Below are positions 57,881 through 64,000 of a DNA stretch of 64,000 nt, one piece after another (position 1 is the stretch's first letter; every line of letters begins with the position of its first letter). Below the pieces are notes generated by a model that ran no database searches, had not been told where the DNA came from, and was given only the letters and a program-made list of their open reading frames with translations. This DNA is from Bradyrhizobium canariense. GTDB taxonomy: Bacteria; Pseudomonadota; Alphaproteobacteria; Rhizobiales; Xanthobacteraceae. Location of the stretch: NCBI RefSeq assembly GCF_018130465.1, contig NZ_JAFCKJ010000014.1:124001-188000 (forward strand). The letters are read 5' to 3'. A program made the position numbers and the translations under genes.

Positions 57881-58911
57881 GGCCAGGCATTGGCATCATC
57901 GGAACGGGCATGGTCGGCCAGATGTGCCACCTCGCCAATTTCGCGGCCAATCCCGCCTGCCGCGTTGTCGCGATCGCGGATCTCCGGCCTGACCTCGCCG
58001 CCGCAGCGGCGCAAAAATTCGGCATCGCGCGGATCTACGGCACGCACCGGGACCTGCTGGCGGACAGCGAGGTGTCCGCCGTCGTCGTCGTGACGAAGCG
58101 TCGCGCCACCGGTCCGATCGTGCTGGATGCGTTGAACAGCGGCCGCCATGTGCTGTCGGAGAAGCCGATGGCCTACACCACGGCTCAGGCCGTTGCACTG
58201 GCCGAGGCGGCGCGGCGGCAAAACCTTGTCTACAGCATCGGCTACATGAAGCGTCACGACGCCGGCGTGGCGCGCGCGGTAGCCGAGTTGGCTCGCATTC
58301 GAGCGGATCAGTCGCTTGGACGCGTTATCGGCGCACGAGGCTGGTGCTTCGGCGGCAACACTGGCCGGTCGCAGGACAACTTCGTCATGACCGGCGAAGC
58401 GCGGCCGGACGGGCTCGAGCTCTGGCAGGACGGCCCCGACTGGATGCCGGGTGCGATGCGACCCGGCTACGACAATTTTCTGAACGTGTTCAGCCATATC
58501 ATCAATCTCGCGCGCTACGTGCTCGGATCGTCGCCGGCCGTCGCCGAAAGCACCGTCGAGACCTCGGGCGCGGCGACCGTCACACTCGACTTCAACGGCG
58601 TCGCCTGCGCGCTGCAACTCGCGAATGGATCCGAAGGCGTCTGGCGCGAGGGGTTGAGCATCGCGTTCGAGCGGGGCGCACTGACCATCGAATTGCCCCC
58701 GCCTTTTGCCGAGCAGGAGGCGGAGGTCGTCCTCGATCAGCAAGGACAACGTACGCGATTGTCGCGCGACAAGAGTTGGGCGTTTCGGCGTCAGGCCGAA
58801 GCATTCGTCGCCGATATCGTCGAACAGAGGGCGCCGCTGGCGTCCGGCGAAGATTCCGTGGCCGACATCGCCGTTGCGGAGGCGATCTGGAAACCGCGGG
58901 TCAGCGGCTAG
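57877..58911 (+). CDS. Gfo/Idh/MocA family oxidoreductase
   Basis: NAD(P)-dependent sugar oxidoreductase of 344 aa. The Rossmann motif IGIIGTGMVGQ is at the N-terminus, and VLSEKPMAYT carries the conserved EKP lysine used in catalysis; the C-terminal beta-sheet domain follows. It starts at a GTG overlapping the previous stop (GTGA). Relatives in glycan clusters reduce or oxidise a keto/hydroxy position of a nucleotide sugar. It is the last gene of the cluster, ending about 70 bases before tRNA-Trp, which is convergent. Confidence 0.9.
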   Translation: MRPGIGIIGTGMVGQMCHLANFAANPACRVVAIADLRPDLAAAAAQKFGIARIYGTHRDLLADSEVSAVVVVTKRRATGPIVLDALNSGRHVLSEKPMAYTTAQAVALAEAARRQNLVYSIGYMKRHDAGVARAVAELARIRADQSLGRVIGARGWCFGGNTGRSQDNFVMTGEARPDGLELWQDGPDWMPGAMRPGYDNFLNVFSHIINLARYVLGSSPAVAESTVETSGAATVTLDFNGVACALQLANGSEGVWREGLSIAFERGALTIELPPPFAEQEAEVVLDQQGQRTRLSRDKSWAFRRQAEAFVADIVEQRAPLASGEDSVADIAVAEAIWKPRVSG

Positions 58912-58984
58912 GTTTCACGCCGTCCGGCGGCAATATCCGGGCGGTAGCTGATCGCCCCCAGCTTGGTTAAGTGTTTGATTTCGC

Positions 58985-59060
58985 TGGCAGGAGTGGCAGG
59001 GCTCGAACCTGCGACCCCCGGTTTTGGAGACCGGTGCTCTACCAATTGAGCTACACTCCT
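58985..59060 (-). tRNA. tRNA-Trp (anticodon CCA)
   Basis: Complete cloverleaf on the minus strand: 7-bp acceptor stem AGGAGTG/CACTCCT, D arm GCTC/GAGC, anticodon stem CCGGT/ACCGG with loop CTCCAAA (anticodon CCA), T arm GCAGG/CCTGC with TTCGAGC, discriminator G, and CCA encoded at 58987-58985. In many Rhizobiales tRNA-Trp directly precedes secE; here about 18 kb separates them, on the same strand. Confidence 0.97.
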
Positions 59061-59223
59061 ACGGACCCTGCGTTGCCGCGCGGATCAGGCCGCTTTGAAG
59101 CACAGGGGGCGGCCGGATTGCAAGGCCGGATTGCAAGGGTGAAGCGCGCCGGCTTCGCTTGTTTGTGCCGCGCCTTCTGGGCCACAGTCCGCTCCGAATA
59201 ATAACAAGCAACCGGGAGTGCCC

Positions 59224-60495
59224 ATGACTGCCCAAGCTTCTGCGACTGCCCAAGCCTCTGCGACTGCCCAAGCGTCTGCGACAGCCGCCCACCGCCCCTC
59301 GACCTCGCCGAAAACCCCGCCTTTGCCGGAATCCCGCCCCGAGACGCTCGGGCTGTCGCGCCCCCGCCTCCAGGCCATGTCTGAGGCCTTCAGGCGCGAG
59401 ATCGACAAGGGAACCGTTCCGGGCGTCACCGTGCTGGTGGCACGGCACGGTCAGGTCGGCTGGTTCGAGGCGCTCGGCAAGCAGAGCCCGACGGGCTCGG
59501 CGCCGATGGCGCATGATTCGATCTTCCGCATCTTCTCGATGACCAAGCCGATCGTGTCGGTCGGCATCATGGCGCTGGTCGAAGACGGCCACCTGCTCCT
59601 TGCCGATCCCGTCGCGAAATTCATCCCGGAGTTCGCCGACCAAAAGGTCGGCGTCGTCAGCGGCGGCAAGCTGGAACTGGTTCCGCCGAAACGCCCGATG
59701 ACGGTGCAAGACCTGCTCCGCCACACCTCTGGCCTGACCTACGAGCACCAGGGCGACGGCCCCGTGCACAAGATCTACCAGGACTCGCGGGTGCGCAGCC
59801 GCAAGATCACCAATGCCGAGCACGCCGCCCTGGTGGCGAGCTTCCCGCTGGTCTGCCATCCCGGCGACGAGTTCAACTACAGCCGCTCCACCGACATCCT
59901 CGGCCGCATCATCGAGGTCGTCAGCGGCAAATCGCTGGGCGCGTACCTCGCCGAGCGCATTCTCGCGCCCTTGCAAATGGCCGAGACCGGCTTTGCGACA
60001 GCTGAGGCCAATGCCGGCCGGCTCGCCGAGCCGTTCGCGGCCGATCCCTGGACCGGCGACAAGGTCGCGCTGTTCAACATGCTCGAGCAGCCAATCATGG
60101 AGTCCGGCGGCGGCGGCCTCGTCTCCACCGCCATGGACTATGCCCGCTTCGCGCTGATGCTGCGCAATGGCGGCACGCTCGACGGCAACAGGATCATCGG
60201 CCGCAAGACGCTGGAGCTGATGGCCTCCGATCATCTCGGACCTCACGTCGTGACCAACGGCACGCTGCTGTCGCCCGGCCACGGTTTCGGCCTCGGCTTC
60301 GCGGTACGCCGCGAGGCCGGCATCGCGCCCTTCCCCGGCAGCGTCGGCCAGTATTTCTGGAGCGGCATCGCGGGGACGTTCTTCTGGATCGATCCGAAGG
60401 AGGACCTGTTCGTCGTGTTCATGAGCCAGGGCCCGGGACAGCGCGACTACACGCGGACGCTGGTGCGGGATCTGGTGTACGCGGCGGTGGATTAG
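59224..60495 (+). CDS. Serine hydrolase, class C beta-lactamase / EstB-like family
   Basis: Protein of 423 aa with the SxxK motif SMTK at 105-108 (nucleophile Ser105), a YxS variant of the YxN motif in NYSRSTD, and a C-terminal HGFGLGFAV segment. Family members are esterases or peptidases and only rarely beta-lactamases. The start ATG at 59224 has a GGGAG ribosome-binding site. The N-terminus is three tandem copies of AQASAT, encoded by an 18-base repeat (59230-59283); this does not look like a signal peptide. Stand-alone gene, convergent with the SDR at 60645. Confidence 0.88.
   Translation: MTAQASATAQASATAQASATAAHRPSTSPKTPPLPESRPETLGLSRPRLQAMSEAFRREIDKGTVPGVTVLVARHGQVGWFEALGKQSPTGSAPMAHDSIFRIFSMTKPIVSVGIMALVEDGHLLLADPVAKFIPEFADQKVGVVSGGKLELVPPKRPMTVQDLLRHTSGLTYEHQGDGPVHKIYQDSRVRSRKITNAEHAALVASFPLVCHPGDEFNYSRSTDILGRIIEVVSGKSLGAYLAERILAPLQMAETGFATAEANAGRLAEPFAADPWTGDKVALFNMLEQPIMESGGGGLVSTAMDYARFALMLRNGGTLDGNRIIGRKTLELMASDHLGPHVVTNGTLLSPGHGFGLGFAVRREAGIAPFPGSVGQYFWSGIAGTFFWIDPKEDLFVVFMSQGPGQRDYTRTLVRDLVYAAVD
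59230..59283 (+). repeat. Three tandem copies of an 18-base unit in the hydrolase N-terminus
   Basis: Units at 59230-59247, 59248-59265 and 59266-59283 differ only at three positions (gcccaagcttctgcgact, with gcc or gcg replacing gct and a final aca). They encode AQASAT three times. Such a repeat can change copy number by slippage. Confidence 0.9.
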
Positions 60496-60500
60496 ACTTC

Positions 60501-60637
60501 GTGCCCCGGACGCGCTGCAACGCCCTTAGCGTTGCTGCGCAGAGCCGGGGCCCATGCCTCGGCGATCTCGATCCTCTCGACATTCTGGGTCCCGGCTCTG
60601 CGGAGCAGCACTTCGTGCTGCACCGCGTCCGGGACAC
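60501..60637. repeat. Dispersed palindromic element, copy 1
   Basis: About 137 bases with matching outer arms (gtgccccggacgcg... and ...cgcgtccgggacac), a second inner pair (cagagccggggccca with tgggtcccggctctg) and two small hairpins, so it can fold as a branched structure. A second copy is at 63374-63507. It fills the space between two converging genes and could stop transcription from both sides. Confidence 0.8.
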
Positions 60638-60644
60638 AAGATCC

Positions 60645-61412
60645 TCAACTGATCGTGGCGCCGCCGTCGATCACCATGGTCTGGCCGGTCATGAAGTCTC
60701 CGGCCTTCGAGCCCAGGAACACCGCAGCGCCCGCGATCTCGTCGGGGATGCCGATGCGCAGCAGCGGCGAACGCGCGGTCGAGGCTTTCAGGTTCTCCGG
60801 ATTGTCCCACAACGCTTTCGCGAAATCGGTCTTGATCAGGCCGGGCGCGATGCAGTTCACGCGGATGTTGTGCGGGCCGTATTCGCAGGCCAGGTTGCGC
60901 GCAAGCTGCATGTCGGCGGCTTTCGAAATCGCGTAGGCGCCGAGGATGGTCGAGCCTTTCAATCCGCCGATCGAGGAGACGATGATGATCGAGCCGTCCT
61001 TGCGCTCGATCATCTGCGGCACCACCATCGAGATCAGCCAGTTGTTGGCGACGATGTTGTTGTCGAGAATCTTGCGGAACTGATCGTCGGAGATGCCGGC
61101 GAGCGGACCGTAATACGGGTTCGACGCGGCGTTGCAGACCAGCACGTCGATCTTGCCGAAGGCGCGATTGCTCTCGTCGATGAGGTTTTGCAGGTTTTCC
61201 TTCGAGGAGATGTTGGCGGCGATAGCGACCGCGGTGCCCTTGCCGAACTTGTCGTTGATGGACTTCGCGACCTGGTCGCAAACGTCGGCCTTGCGCGAGG
61301 AGATCACGACCTTGGCGCCGTGCTCGGCCATGCGCTCGGCGATCGCAAGCCCGATGCCGCGCGTCGAGCCGGTGATGACGGCGACTTTCCCCTTCATGTC
61401 GAACAAGGTCAT
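60645..61412 (-). CDS. SDR family NAD(P)-dependent oxidoreductase
   Basis: Classical SDR of 255 aa with TGSTRGIG near the N-terminus, VCNAASNPYYGP in place of NNAG, and YxxxK (AYAISK). This NNAG variant is seen in the SDRs related to fatty-acid or alcohol oxidation. Substrate not assignable. On the minus strand, 67 bases after the histidine phosphatase gene, and possibly co-transcribed with it. Confidence 0.9.
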   Translation of the reverse strand: MTLFDMKGKVAVITGSTRGIGLAIAERMAEHGAKVVISSRKADVCDQVAKSINDKFGKGTAVAIAANISSKENLQNLIDESNRAFGKIDVLVCNAASNPYYGPLAGISDDQFRKILDNNIVANNWLISMVVPQMIERKDGSIIIVSSIGGLKGSTILGAYAISKAADMQLARNLACEYGPHNIRVNCIAPGLIKTDFAKALWDNPENLKASTARSPLLRIGIPDEIAGAAVFLGSKAGDFMTGQTMVIDGGATIS

Positions 61413-61479
61413 GTTTCTCTCCCAGAGTACGTTTTGATTGTTTGAAGCTTACGCCGCGTCCGCGCGACCGGGCAATTGC

Positions 61480-62178
61480 TCAGGCGAGCTTCTTGACTTC
61501 CGGTCCCGCGAGTTGATGCATCGCCGCATGCGCATCGTCCGCGATCCACGGCTGCTGGTTCACCATCGGCAGCCGCCAGACATTGCGCTCGGGGCTTGCG
61601 AAATGATCGAGCCGCGTCACCGAGCAATTGTCGATATCGAACGCGAGCCCCCGCTCCGGCTGACCGTCGAGCGCCAGCCCCAGCGCCGCCTTGATGGTGC
61701 CACCATGCGCGACCGCGATCACGTCCTGCCCGGCCACCTCACTGTTGATCCGCTCGATGGTGCGGCGGGTGCGGTTGTAGAGGTCCATGAAGCTTTCGCC
61801 GCCGGGCGCAGGCTCGTTGATGTCGGCAAACCAGCTCGAGCCGACGGGACGGCTGGCGATGAACTCGGCGCGGTTCATGCCCTGCCAGCGGCCGAGGTTT
61901 TGTTCGGCGAGATCCGCTTCCCATTTCATCGCCGCAGGCCTCGGGAAGCCCGCCGCCCAGATCGCTTCGGCGGTCTGGTGCGTGCGCATCAGATTGCTCG
62001 AATACCAGACCGCCTTGCGTGGCAGCACCTTGGCAACAGCATTGAAGACGTAAGTATCGCCGGTGTCGCAGGCGAGATCGGACTGACCGTAGATATTGCC
62101 GCCGTCATTTCGCACCGGCGCGTGACGGACCCACCACCAGCGTGTCGTGACCACATTGGGCTTGTCTGCACCTGCCAT
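61480..62178 (-). CDS. Histidine phosphatase family protein
   Basis: Branch-1 histidine phosphatase (phosphoglycerate-mutase superfamily) of 232 aa. The phospho-accepting His19 is in WVRHAPVR, and AVAHGGT carries the second catalytic His. Small-molecule phosphatases of this type include CobC- and SixA-like enzymes; there is no context to pick one. Divergent from the SDR at 62313. Confidence 0.88.
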   Translation of the reverse strand: MAGADKPNVVTTRWWWVRHAPVRNDGGNIYGQSDLACDTGDTYVFNAVAKVLPRKAVWYSSNLMRTHQTAEAIWAAGFPRPAAMKWEADLAEQNLGRWQGMNRAEFIASRPVGSSWFADINEPAPGGESFMDLYNRTRRTIERINSEVAGQDVIAVAHGGTIKAALGLALDGQPERGLAFDIDNCSVTRLDHFASPERNVWRLPMVNQQPWIADDAHAAMHQLAGPEVKKLA

Positions 62179-62312
62179 CGAAACCCTTCCATCCCGTCTG
62201 ATGTCGCTGTACGTCAGTAGCGGACGTGTCTCAAGACACTTTACCGTTTGAAATCTTGTTTGAAATTCCGTCGCGCGGCAAGCGTCGCGTACGAACCAAA
62301 GGGAGAAAACGC

Positions 62313-63098
62313 ATGGGCCGTCTGCAAGGCAAATCCGTCATCATCACCGGTGCCGGCAGCGGCATCGGCCGCGCAGCTGCGCTGCTGTTCACCAGGGAAG
62401 GCGCCAAGCTGATCGCCGTCGATCGCACCGAGGCGGTGAAGGAGACGGTCGACGAGGTGAAGAAGGCCGGCGGTGTCGCGGAAGCCATGATGGCGGACGC
62501 GGGCTCGGAAAAGGACGTCATGGCCGTGATCGACAAGGCGGTGAAGACGCACGGCCGGCTCGACGTGATCTGGGCCAATGCCGGCGTCTCCGGCGGACTC
62601 GTCCCGCTCGGCGAGCAGACCGTGGAACAGTGGCAGGAGGTTTTGCGGATCAATCTGATCGGGCCGTTCCTCGCGGTGAAGCATGCGATGCCGCACATGG
62701 TGAAGCAGCAGTCCGGCGCAATCGTGCTGACCGCGTCCGTCGCGGGTCTCAAGGCCGGGGCCAGCGGTCATCCCTATGCCGCAAGCAAGGCCGGCGTCAT
62801 CTCCCTGGTGCAGACCACCGCCTATTCGCTCACCGGCACCGGCGTGCGCATCAACGCGGTGTGCCCGGGCCTGATCGAGACCGGCATGACCAAGCCGATC
62901 TTCGACCGCGCCAAGGAGCGCGGCACGGCCGACAAGATCGGCCAGCTCAATCCGCTCAAGCGCCCGGGCCAACCGCACGAGCTCGCCGCGATGGGATTGT
63001 TTTTGGCCAGCGACGAGGCGTCGTATGTGAATGGTCAGGCGTTCCCGGTGGACGGCGGGCTGACAGCGTCGATGCCGTATACGGGCAAGCCGGTTTAG
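62313..63098 (+). CDS. SDR family NAD(P)-dependent oxidoreductase
   Basis: Classical SDR of 261 aa with TGAGSGIGRA near residue 12, NAGVSGG, and YAASK as the catalytic YxxxK. The start ATG at 62313 has a GGGAG ribosome-binding site seven to eight bases upstream; the frame is open further upstream without homology. Substrate unknown. It is followed by a repeat-filled region. Confidence 0.92.
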   Translation: MGRLQGKSVIITGAGSGIGRAAALLFTREGAKLIAVDRTEAVKETVDEVKKAGGVAEAMMADAGSEKDVMAVIDKAVKTHGRLDVIWANAGVSGGLVPLGEQTVEQWQEVLRINLIGPFLAVKHAMPHMVKQQSGAIVLTASVAGLKAGASGHPYAASKAGVISLVQTTAYSLTGTGVRINAVCPGLIETGMTKPIFDRAKERGTADKIGQLNPLKRPGQPHELAAMGLFLASDEASYVNGQAFPVDGGLTASMPYTGKPV

Positions 63099-63108
63099 CG
63101 TTCCCGGT

Positions 63109-63232
63109 CGTCCCGGCGAAGGCCGGGACCCATACCGCGAGGTCTATCGGCTTGTGCACGGTGCAAATCCCGAACGACTGGTCTTCGCAAAATTGCTCCC
63201 TGTGGTTTTGGGTCCCGGCCTTCGCCGGGACG
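63109..63232. repeat. 24-bp perfect inverted repeat pair
   Basis: Arms at 63109-63132 and 63209-63232 are exact reverse complements with a 76-base spacer. Each arm also holds its own small palindrome (cccggcgaaggccggg). Starts 10 bases after the SDR stop and may act as its terminator. Confidence 0.85.
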
Positions 63233-63265
63233 ACGTTGGGGAGATAGTGCGCAACTGCAGCATCG

Positions 63266-63341
63266 TCATTGCGAGCGCAGCGAAGCAATCCAGACTGCCC
63301 CCGCGGAAAGACTCTGGATTGCTTCGCTGCGCTCGCAATGA
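63266..63341. repeat. 29-bp perfect inverted repeat
   Basis: Arms 63266-63294 and 63313-63341 are exact reverse complements with an 18-base loop. The perfect match over 29 bp is far beyond chance and suggests a recently spread element. Confidence 0.9.
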
Positions 63342-63373
63342 CGGAGTATGTCGTAACGGCACTCCTCTCTCTC

Positions 63374-63507
63374 GTGTCCCGGACGCGCTGCAACGCCTCT
63401 TCGCGTTGCTGCGCAGAGCCGGGACCCAGCAGGCCACGCACTCGCTGTTGCATGGGCCCCGGCTCTGCAGCGCACCGCTAAGAGGCGCTGCGCTGCGTCC
63501 GGGGCAC
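63374..63507. repeat. Dispersed palindromic element, copy 2
   Basis: Same design and largely the same sequence as 60501-60637: outer arms gtgtcccggacgcgctgc and gcgtccggggcac, inner arms around cagagccgggaccca and gggccccggctctg, and two hairpins. The loops differ between the copies, while the stems are kept. Confidence 0.85.
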
Positions 63508-63601
63508 GAGAGCGTTGTCGAATGACTGACATGAGATCGCATCCTCGCGGCTCATTGCGCCCGAGCTTTGCTTCGTCGCTTCACCCCCCATATGAAAGAG
63601 G

Positions 63602-63717
63602 GCGCAGGGAAGACCGGGTGCCGGCTGGCACCCGCGGTCCACTGTGCGAAAGCGTGTGTTAAAAAAAGCTGCACAGCGGCATACAGGTGAAGCCACAACA
63701 ACCGGCCTTCCCTGCGC
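63602..63717. ncRNA. Possible structured RNA or structured repeat element
   Basis: A 16-bp outer stem (63602-63617 with 63702-63717, one G-T pair) encloses a 5-bp GC hairpin (63618-63631) and a third stem (63639-63647 with 63671-63679, one mismatch) with an A-rich loop. From memory, very similar DNA recurs in Bradyrhizobium genomes, but I could not check this. No promoter or terminator is clear and the strand is unknown. Confidence 0.4.
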
Positions 63718-64000
63718 AGTGGTTTTACGGCTTATGTCGTGCTCTCCCCGGGGAGCGATGCACTATTGCCCCCGTCGCCGTGCAGATGACTGATGCAAGC
63801 GTCCCGGTCGGACCGCCACATCACCGCAAGACTTGACGCACAGACCCCGGGCGTCAGGACCACACGATTTCGCCGTACACGAGCTACACCTGTCGTTGGC
63901 GCGAAGTCTTCGCTCACAGTCGCCTGCCCTGCGAAGCTTTTCGCGCCGATGCAACTCACGTCCACCGCCGCCCGGCCCACGTTCGTGACGATCGCGATAC

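Larger units (their letters stand above)
63099..64000. other. Gene-free region packed with palindromic repeats
   Basis: About 900 bases to the end of the window with no supportable coding sequence. It holds at least four different inverted-repeat elements, listed separately. Open frames found here are short, in low-complexity repeat DNA, and carry no recognised domain. Confidence 0.75.

Noticed and set aside
63478-63980. Short open frames near the right end as hypothetical proteins
   Set aside because: They lie in structured repeat DNA, have no ribosome-binding site I could defend and no domain.
63099-64000. CRISPR array in the repeat-rich end
   Set aside because: Repeats are inverted, of different families and not regularly spaced; no cas genes are present.

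Overview
The window is chromosomal DNA of a GC-rich alphaproteobacterium. The ribosomal and RNA polymerase proteins, the dense operon spacing, the tRNA-Trp and the dispersed palindromic repeats fit Bradyrhizobium or a close relative (Nitrobacteraceae). This placement comes from recalled protein features and was not checked by a search.

Layout. (1) 45-1753: an SDR oxidoreductase and a secreted diheme cytochrome c. (2) 1874-21171, all on the minus strand: the fused str-S10-spc-alpha ribosomal super-operon, read rpsL, rpsG, fusA, tuf, S10 operon (rpsJ to rpsQ), spc operon (rplN to secY), adk, rpsM, rpsK, rpoA, rplQ. It ends at a clear intrinsic terminator (1822-1850). (3) 21814-27194: an accessory block lying between rpoC and rpsL. 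It holds an FAD oxidoreductase on plus, an ABC exporter with acidic tails, and an FAD-oxidase/methyltransferase fusion. (4) 27387-40880, minus: secE, nusG, rplK, rplA, a D-2-hydroxyacid dehydrogenase, rplJ, rplL, rpoB, rpoC, closed by a strong terminator (27329-27355). (5) 41257-58911: about 17.7 kb of sugar-biosynthesis genes between secE and tRNA-Trp. (6) 58985-64000: tRNA-Trp, a serine hydrolase, two SDRs, a histidine phosphatase, and a gene-free 0.9 kb packed with palindromic repeats.

How the parts work together. Blocks 2 and 4 supply ribosomal proteins, elongation factors, RNA polymerase core subunits and the SecY/SecE translocon. Promoter-like sites are visible upstream of secE, rpsM and rpsL. 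Block 5 is the most interesting part. A SIS isomerase, a nucleotidyltransferase-PfkB kinase fusion, a HAD phosphatase and two NDP-sugar epimerase/dehydratases resemble an ADP-heptose-type activation route. They sit with a split transketolase, two DegT aminotransferases, a 2OG-Fe(II) oxygenase and a small protein of the 'sporadic carbohydrate cluster' (LIC12192) type, plus four methyltransferases, a WbuC-like cupin and a Gfo/Idh oxidoreductase. Most plus-strand genes overlap or nearly touch, so they form one or two operons. No glycosyltransferase, flippase or polymerase is present, so the cluster probably makes or decorates an unusual activated sugar that is used by genes elsewhere. Its product is unknown.

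Limits. All calls come from reading the sequence and recalled family motifs. No alignment, structure prediction or database search was run. Start codons were chosen from family length, ribosome-binding sites and overlaps.
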